Shown: piece by piece, positions 56,081 through 64,000 of the stretch
Layout of the letters: each line of letters starts with the position of its first letter
How positions within the stretch are numbered: position 1 is the stretch's first letter
Source: Macrobrachium rosenbergii
Lineage: Eukaryota; Arthropoda; Malacostraca; Decapoda; Palaemonidae
NCBI RefSeq assembly: GCF_040412425.1
Contig: NC_089762.1
Coordinates: 26,851,891-26,915,890, forward strand
Length of the DNA stretch: 64,000 nt
Direction: 5' to 3'
Position numbers and translations under genes: made by a program
Notes under the pieces: generated by a model
Databases searched by the model: none
Seen by the model: only the letters and a program-made list of their open reading frames with translations
Told to the model about the DNA's origin: nothing

Positions 56081-57165
56081 ATTATTCAATGGAAGTCAAA
56101 AACATCTACAGGCAACAAAGTCTTTCTGTCTTCTAAGGGCATTTCATTTTGCATTTTGGTAGAAGCCTACCACATATTCATTTACTGACGACTAAATTTT
56201 AATACAACATTAGCATTATAAGTTTATGAGAGCAATGTGGAATATTTATAATAAGTAAAATAATGTCTCGTACCTTACTGCAAGACTAAATTTAACGAAA
56301 TTATGCTACAAGAGGAGCCTTACCAGATTTAACTAAATGCTTACAAACTAACAGAACTCCTATTTTTAGAGTTTAAAACTAAAAAACAAAATCATGCTTC
56401 CACAAGAATTTTTTTAACTGTTGTTGCTTTTGCGAAATTTGCATATTATTAATTTTAAGAAGTTATTTTTGTAAGCACGGCCAATTATTTTTAATTTATG
56501 AGCATCCTTGTAAAGAGAAAAATTAATATCTGTTCTTTCATGTTGGAAACATACAGGCTCTAACAGCTCTTCAAACCTCTGTTACTTATGAATTCATTAT
56601 TTATCACTTTCATCTGTGAAGCAACGAATGATACTGAAACACGATGAAAGCATATTGATAATGCAGCCCTCTCACGTCACAGGCAGATAATACTGAGTAG
56701 TGGTAAATCACTGCGCTTTGTTGAATCTCCATTGAAACTTGAAGTTTGACGAAATGCTTATTTTAATTCCCTATGGTACCTTTTCCAAATCCAATAAAAA
56801 TAAATAAGGAAAGTACTCAACTCGAGTCATAAAGTTTGATAAAAAGTAAAGATCCACACAATCTGACTGACATTAGATTGCATTAAAATGACCTCTACAA
56901 ATTCAATAACTCATAATTAACACAAATAACTCTACGCTTGAGCATACTAAATTATATAAAGAGCAATTCAATCAACAATAATTCCACAGTAAAATTCTAC
57001 TTCAATCTCAGATGATAAATAGCACTGGAAAGTTTCGGGCGTCCTTTGCAAAAGGCAGTAACATAATGATCTGAGTTGCGATCGAGTCTTTTAAAAACAT
57101 CTAAAAAATGGAAAGTGTTTTATATCACATGCAGCTAATTTGATTACGTGGCTTTTACTGAATGC
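56081..57165. other. Unassigned AT-rich sequence
   Basis: Nothing recognised. Confidence 0.35.
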
Positions 57166-57479
57166 ACCCCTAGATAAGAGTTCCTCGTTGGGTGGGTGGG
57201 TTCCGTTCTCAGCTAGCACTCTGCTGGCCGCGCGTTCGAATCTCCGACCGGCCAATGAAGAATAAGAGGAGTTTATTTCTGGTGATGGAAATTCATTTCT
57301 CGCTATAATGTGGTCCGGATTCCACAATAAGCTGTAGGTCCCGTTGCTGGGTAACCAATTGGTTCTTAGCCACGTAAAATAAGTCTAACCCTTCGGGCCA
57401 GCCCTAGGAGAGCTGTTAATCAGTTCAGTGGTCTGGTTAAACTAAGGTATACTTAGCTTTAACTTAACCCCTAGATAAG
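57166..57479 (+). mobile_element. tRNA-derived SINE with perfect 13 bp target-site duplication
   Basis: ACCCCTAGATAAG is present at 57166-57178 and 57467-57479 and brackets the body 57179-57466. The head contains CTCAGCTAGCACTCTGCTGG and the B-box-like GCGTTCGAATCTCC. The body has CAATAAGCTGTAGGTCCCG and GGTTCTTAGCCACGTAAAAT, and the tail CCAGCCCTAGGAGAGCTG. This is the best-preserved copy in the window. It depends on a LINE for mobility; which LINE is not shown. Confidence 0.93.
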
Positions 57480-57581
57480 GACACAGAAGCCCAAGTGGCT
57501 TCATACAAACAATCGAATTCGCTCGATGATTACCTTAAGCGCACCCGCTGATTTGTGTGGAGTCTCAACCGCATCTGCAAA

Positions 57582-57640
57582 ATAAATAAATAAGCAAATA
57601 AATAAATAGATTAATTAATTAATTAGGTATTTAACAAAGG

Positions 57641-57687
<47 letters not shown>

Positions 57688-57690
57688 CAC
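57582..57690. repeat. (AAAT)n arrays
   Basis: AAAT/AATT runs at 57582-57625 and a cleaner (AAAT)n at 57643-57687. Confidence 0.93.
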
Positions 57691-58470
57691 AAAAAATAAA
57701 TAAAACTCGCTATGAATTCTATCAGCAAAACACAATGTTAATTTTACATATGCTTCATACATTGTATGACAATAGCTTGCGAAAATAATATCAATCTATT
57801 ATAAGTATCAATATTGATAATAAATCTTTTACAATAGGATTTCATGCCATTGATTGCAAACTAAAAATCATTTTATTTTTTGTTGTGTTCGTGATTAGTA
57901 AAGACGGCTGCTAGGGTTTAAGTTTTTTAGCATAAACACGGAGGAAAAAGCATAGGAAGAAAGAATTAAAAAGAATATTCCTTATTGTTCATTATATTTG
58001 CAATTACAAAGAACGAGCATCGAACCCAAATACAAGTGGATCATCGCCTTAACACTTGTTTTTACCTAATTCTCGCAGCTGCAGAAAATGAATATGTCCT
58101 CAACGACTTTCCTTTATTTATATTTCGTACCCATCCATTCGTTTCCCTCCTATCACCAATATTCTAATTCCAGAGACTTAATCTTATTATTTAATACTTA
58201 TACATATTTTGCCTTCATTTAAACTAACCTATACTTGAAAAAAAAATTGCTATAATACCCAAGTTTCTAATTAATCGTTACCCAAATTCTTAACAAAATT
58301 ATGGCCAACTATTCAGTCAAAAATAATTCACAACTCGATTACAGGTAACTGATTTATTGTTTAAAGGCTACAACTGTTTGTATGTTTCATTCATGTTGTA
58401 ATAATTATTCTTTCGGACGTCTTCAGAAGCAGTAAGGAGTAGACATTCACAATAGTTATTTTTCCTATTC
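57691..58470. other. Unassigned AT-rich sequence
   Basis: Nothing recognised. Confidence 0.35.
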
Positions 58471-58806
<336 letters not shown>

Positions 58807-58939
58807 GTATAATTTAAAAAAAAGCCCACTTTCCTGATAAGGGTGGTTCCATACAGAAATCAAGACAATAATCAATGTTACTTCAGTTCCTGAACTACCG
58901 AGTCAAAATGAAAAAGCTGTGCAGAATGCCACCTAGGCA

Positions 58940-60110
58940 AAGCTACTTCTTAAAACTACCATGCCTTCAAATCTTGACTTTTTTCAACCACTTAGTCCTT
59001 ATTACAGCTTGATTATTCTTTGCTTTCTCTTGTTTCCATTTTCCTCATGGTCTTACTCTTCCTTACGTGCATTGCAAACTTTCGCCTCTTACACTTGACA
59101 ATTCTTTCACTAGGCTACAGTTTCTCGTCACTATTCCCAATCAACACAATCTGCAAACATCAGCCACATCACAACCCATTCACCACAGTACTTTTTTCGT
59201 GCAAAGCGTACATATTTATTCTCCAGCAGTCCTTTCTGTGGCTTCTTGCATCATTCCAATTATCACGATTTTAAACAACCATGGAGACATAAAACAACCT
59301 TCTCTTGACCTTCTTTTTTTTTACCGAAGCAGTCACTCTGCTTCGACATATTGTAGCATAAGCTCTGAAGTCATGGTAAAAATTTTATATTTCTAAGAGA
59401 GAAAAAAACACTTTTACAAAATACATCTTACTACTCTCTAAATACCATTGATGTTAACTCTTACAAGCTTCATATCGGTCCATTTAGGCTATGTACAGCT
59501 TTTTCTATTTACTCTTACAACTTTACACAGGTTTTCAGAAAACTTGGTCCACATTACCTAACAGTTGTCTAAATCCACACTAGGCTTCTGCCAGCAATGT
59601 TCTTGTTATTTTATTTACTTTCTTGATCAGCCTCCAACCATGCAACTTCCGAAGTATACTAAGCATTATGCCACTCTAATTTCCCCGTTCACCTGTATCG
59701 CCCTTATACTTAAACAAAAAAACAATTATTTCTCCCCATTCCTTGGAAATCTTTCCCTCATTCAAACATATATTACACAATCTAACCAGCCACACAATCA
59801 TTCTTTCATAACTGTAGTAAAACATCTGTTTTGTACACCCACTATCGTCTATCACCTCTCCACTCTTTAACCTTTTAACTATTCGTACATTCTCAGCAAT
59901 TTCTCATGTAAGCATTTTCAAAATTACACTAAACAGTCATTTTTCCACCTGTCACATATGTCATTTTATTCTCCCACATTCATCAACTCTTCAAAATAAC
60001 TTACTTCATCGACCGAGGGACTAGGTACAATTGACGCAACATCTCTGCACGTGCATCTTTGAGTACAAGATACATTTGATCATTAACCTTTCTTTTCCTT
60101 TTTATTTCAG
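58940..60110 (-). mobile_element. LINE RT relic, about 1.1 kb, minus strand
   Basis: Read on the minus strand the RT blocks appear in the correct order. VDEVSYFEELMNVGE (near 60020) is the stretch before the RT. ERMIVWLVRLCN and GKISKEWGEIIVF...YKGDTGE (59690-59807) are RT blocks 0-1. CGFRQ...GNVDQVF (near 59565) is block 2. SREGCFMSPWLFKIV (59216-59308) is block 4, usually 'R-Q-G-C-x-x-S-P-x-L-F'. LIGNSDEKL follows the position of the catalytic FADD box. VRKSKTM is the 'V-N-x-x-K-S-K' block. Stops and frameshifts occur throughout, so it is inactive. No endonuclease was seen; the upstream side ends in (AT)n at 60178. Confidence 0.9.
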
Positions 60111-60175
60111 TTGAGTATAATTACATTCTCTCTCAAGAATTGGGTAGCATATGCAATGAATTTTTCGTCATACTT

Positions 60176-61368
<1,193 letters not shown>

Positions 61369-61815
61369 GAATCGTGTGTGTGCGCGCTTGGTTTTGTAAA
61401 GCTCATCAGAAGGGCAACAAAGTGTTTGAGCATTAGTTGATATTCAATATTCAAACTCTGAGTACAAACATGACTAATGGGTGAAAGCAATAAGATTAAC
61501 AATAAAAACGACTCAACTCTAGTTGCTTGATTATCATACCTTATTTATCAAGATATCATATGTAGAGCACAGTAATAAAGAGGGCTGTAATTAATATGGT
61601 TAATCTACAGATAAATAATAAATGATATTAAGCTCTTAGGTCGTTTGCTTCCTAGCATACAGAATGACCTCATTCCTGGGATAAAAATTCATTAATGTTG
61701 TCTTACAACGGTGTTATACCTACTTCTAACACTTTTGGTGCTAATACGCAAATATTGTAGTAATAAATGTCTCCGAGTATGTACGCAAACATACACAACT
61801 CTGTATACATACATA
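61369..61815. other. Unassigned sequence
   Basis: Nothing recognised. Confidence 0.35.
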
Positions 61816-61843
61816 CATTAAATATATATATATATACATACAT

Positions 61844-61880
<37 letters not shown>

Positions 61881-61887
61881 CTGCATG

Positions 61888-61960
<73 letters not shown>

Positions 61961-62020
61961 ATGTATGTACATATATATATATATATAAATATATATACAT
62001 ATATATATATATATATAATA
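61816..62020. repeat. Interrupted (AT)n array
   Basis: AT blocks separated by TACATACATTAAAT, GTATGTCTGCATGTATGTAT and GTATGTATGTATATGTATGTAC. Confidence 0.94.
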
Positions 62021-62290
62021 TAAACCGGCATTTGATTCTTGCAAAGAAATCTACATGCAAATCCTTGTTTGAAAAGTTGGCTGCCTTAACCGATTTTGAT
62101 GTAGCTAAATACTATTAACATTTTTTAAATTATTCTATATGAATAGATTCTTACAGAACAATCGAAAAGTCCAATAGCTTGCATGGCAAGCTTCCTTAAG
62201 ATACGGCCATGAAATGTGAAAAAAGTAATGTGAAAAAATGTGTATTAAATAACAACTGGAAGACTTAAATACATACTTAATAGCAATAAA

Positions 62291-62292
<2 letters not shown>

Positions 62293-62355
<63 letters not shown>
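62293..62355. repeat. (AT)n array
   Basis: Uninterrupted AT array. Confidence 0.97.

Positions 62356-64000
<1,645 letters not shown>

Noticed and set aside
57091..57327. 78-codon minus ORF
   Set aside because: Lies mostly on the antisense strand of the SINE at 57179-57466.

Overview
This window looks like non-coding, repeat-saturated DNA from an animal nuclear genome, most likely a decapod crustacean (shrimp, prawn or crab). The evidence is the very high density of long dinucleotide and trinucleotide arrays ((AT)n, (AG)n, (AC)n, (AAT)n, many of them 50-250 bp), several interspersed repeats that I recognise from memory as typical of decapod genomes, and decayed non-LTR retrotransposons. The species assignment is inference; a caridean/palaemonid origin is a guess from repeat families. 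There is no operon, ribosome-binding-site or bacterial-type gene organisation. I could not support a single intact host protein-coding gene or functional tRNA/rRNA gene, so the window reads as a gene desert or the inside of a very large intron. Most long open reading frames are translations of microsatellites (poly-YI, RE, SL, CV, N, I) and are not proteins.

Layout. 0-2.25 kb: two ends that may belong to one composite repeat, bounded by (AT)n. 2.25-8.3 kb: (AAT)n/(AG)n arrays and a long purine-rich stretch. 8.4-8.6 kb: a relic of a CR1/Jockey-type reverse transcriptase (RT). 10.0-10.3 kb: a short interspersed repeat with an internal hairpin. 12.6-13.9 kb: a composite of (TATC)n, a 126-148 bp G-rich minisatellite, (AG)n, a truncated tRNA-derived SINE and a repeat end shared with position 52. 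17.0-19.2 kb: microsatellite arrays surrounding a ~0.5 kb inverted repeat. 20.3 kb and 53.5 kb: two copies of a fold-back (hairpin) element. 22.6-28.5 kb: three (AT)n arrays with a short palindrome, two LINE RT relics, two complete SINE copies with visible target-site duplications, and a diffuse inverted/direct repeat. 31.2-31.6 kb: a tRNA-like SINE head beside a palindrome with (AC)n(AT)n in the middle; 37.6 kb has a fourth such palindrome. 32-36 kb and 39.3-41.1 kb are comparatively plain sequence. 42.7 kb: another LINE relic. 43.9-50.6 kb: dense (AG)n/(AAT)n arrays, a LINE-like 3' tail, a degenerate ~50 bp repeat and a 120-124 bp tandem repeat next to a SINE 3' fragment. 55.9 kb: a second copy of the LINE-like 3' tail. 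57.2 kb: the best-preserved SINE, with a perfect 13 bp target-site duplication. 58.9-60.1 kb: the longest retroelement relic, about 1.1 kb of LINE RT on the minus strand. 60.2-62.9 kb: further (AT)n arrays.

How the parts relate. The LINE relics show that RT-encoding elements were active here, and the SINEs carry direct duplications of 12-17 bp, the product expected of LINE-encoded machinery. All LINE copies are broken by stops and frameshifts. The least expected features are four inverted repeats whose arms flank (AT)n or (AT)n/(GT)n arrays, and the two fold-back elements, which together suggest recurrent palindrome formation around dinucleotide arrays.
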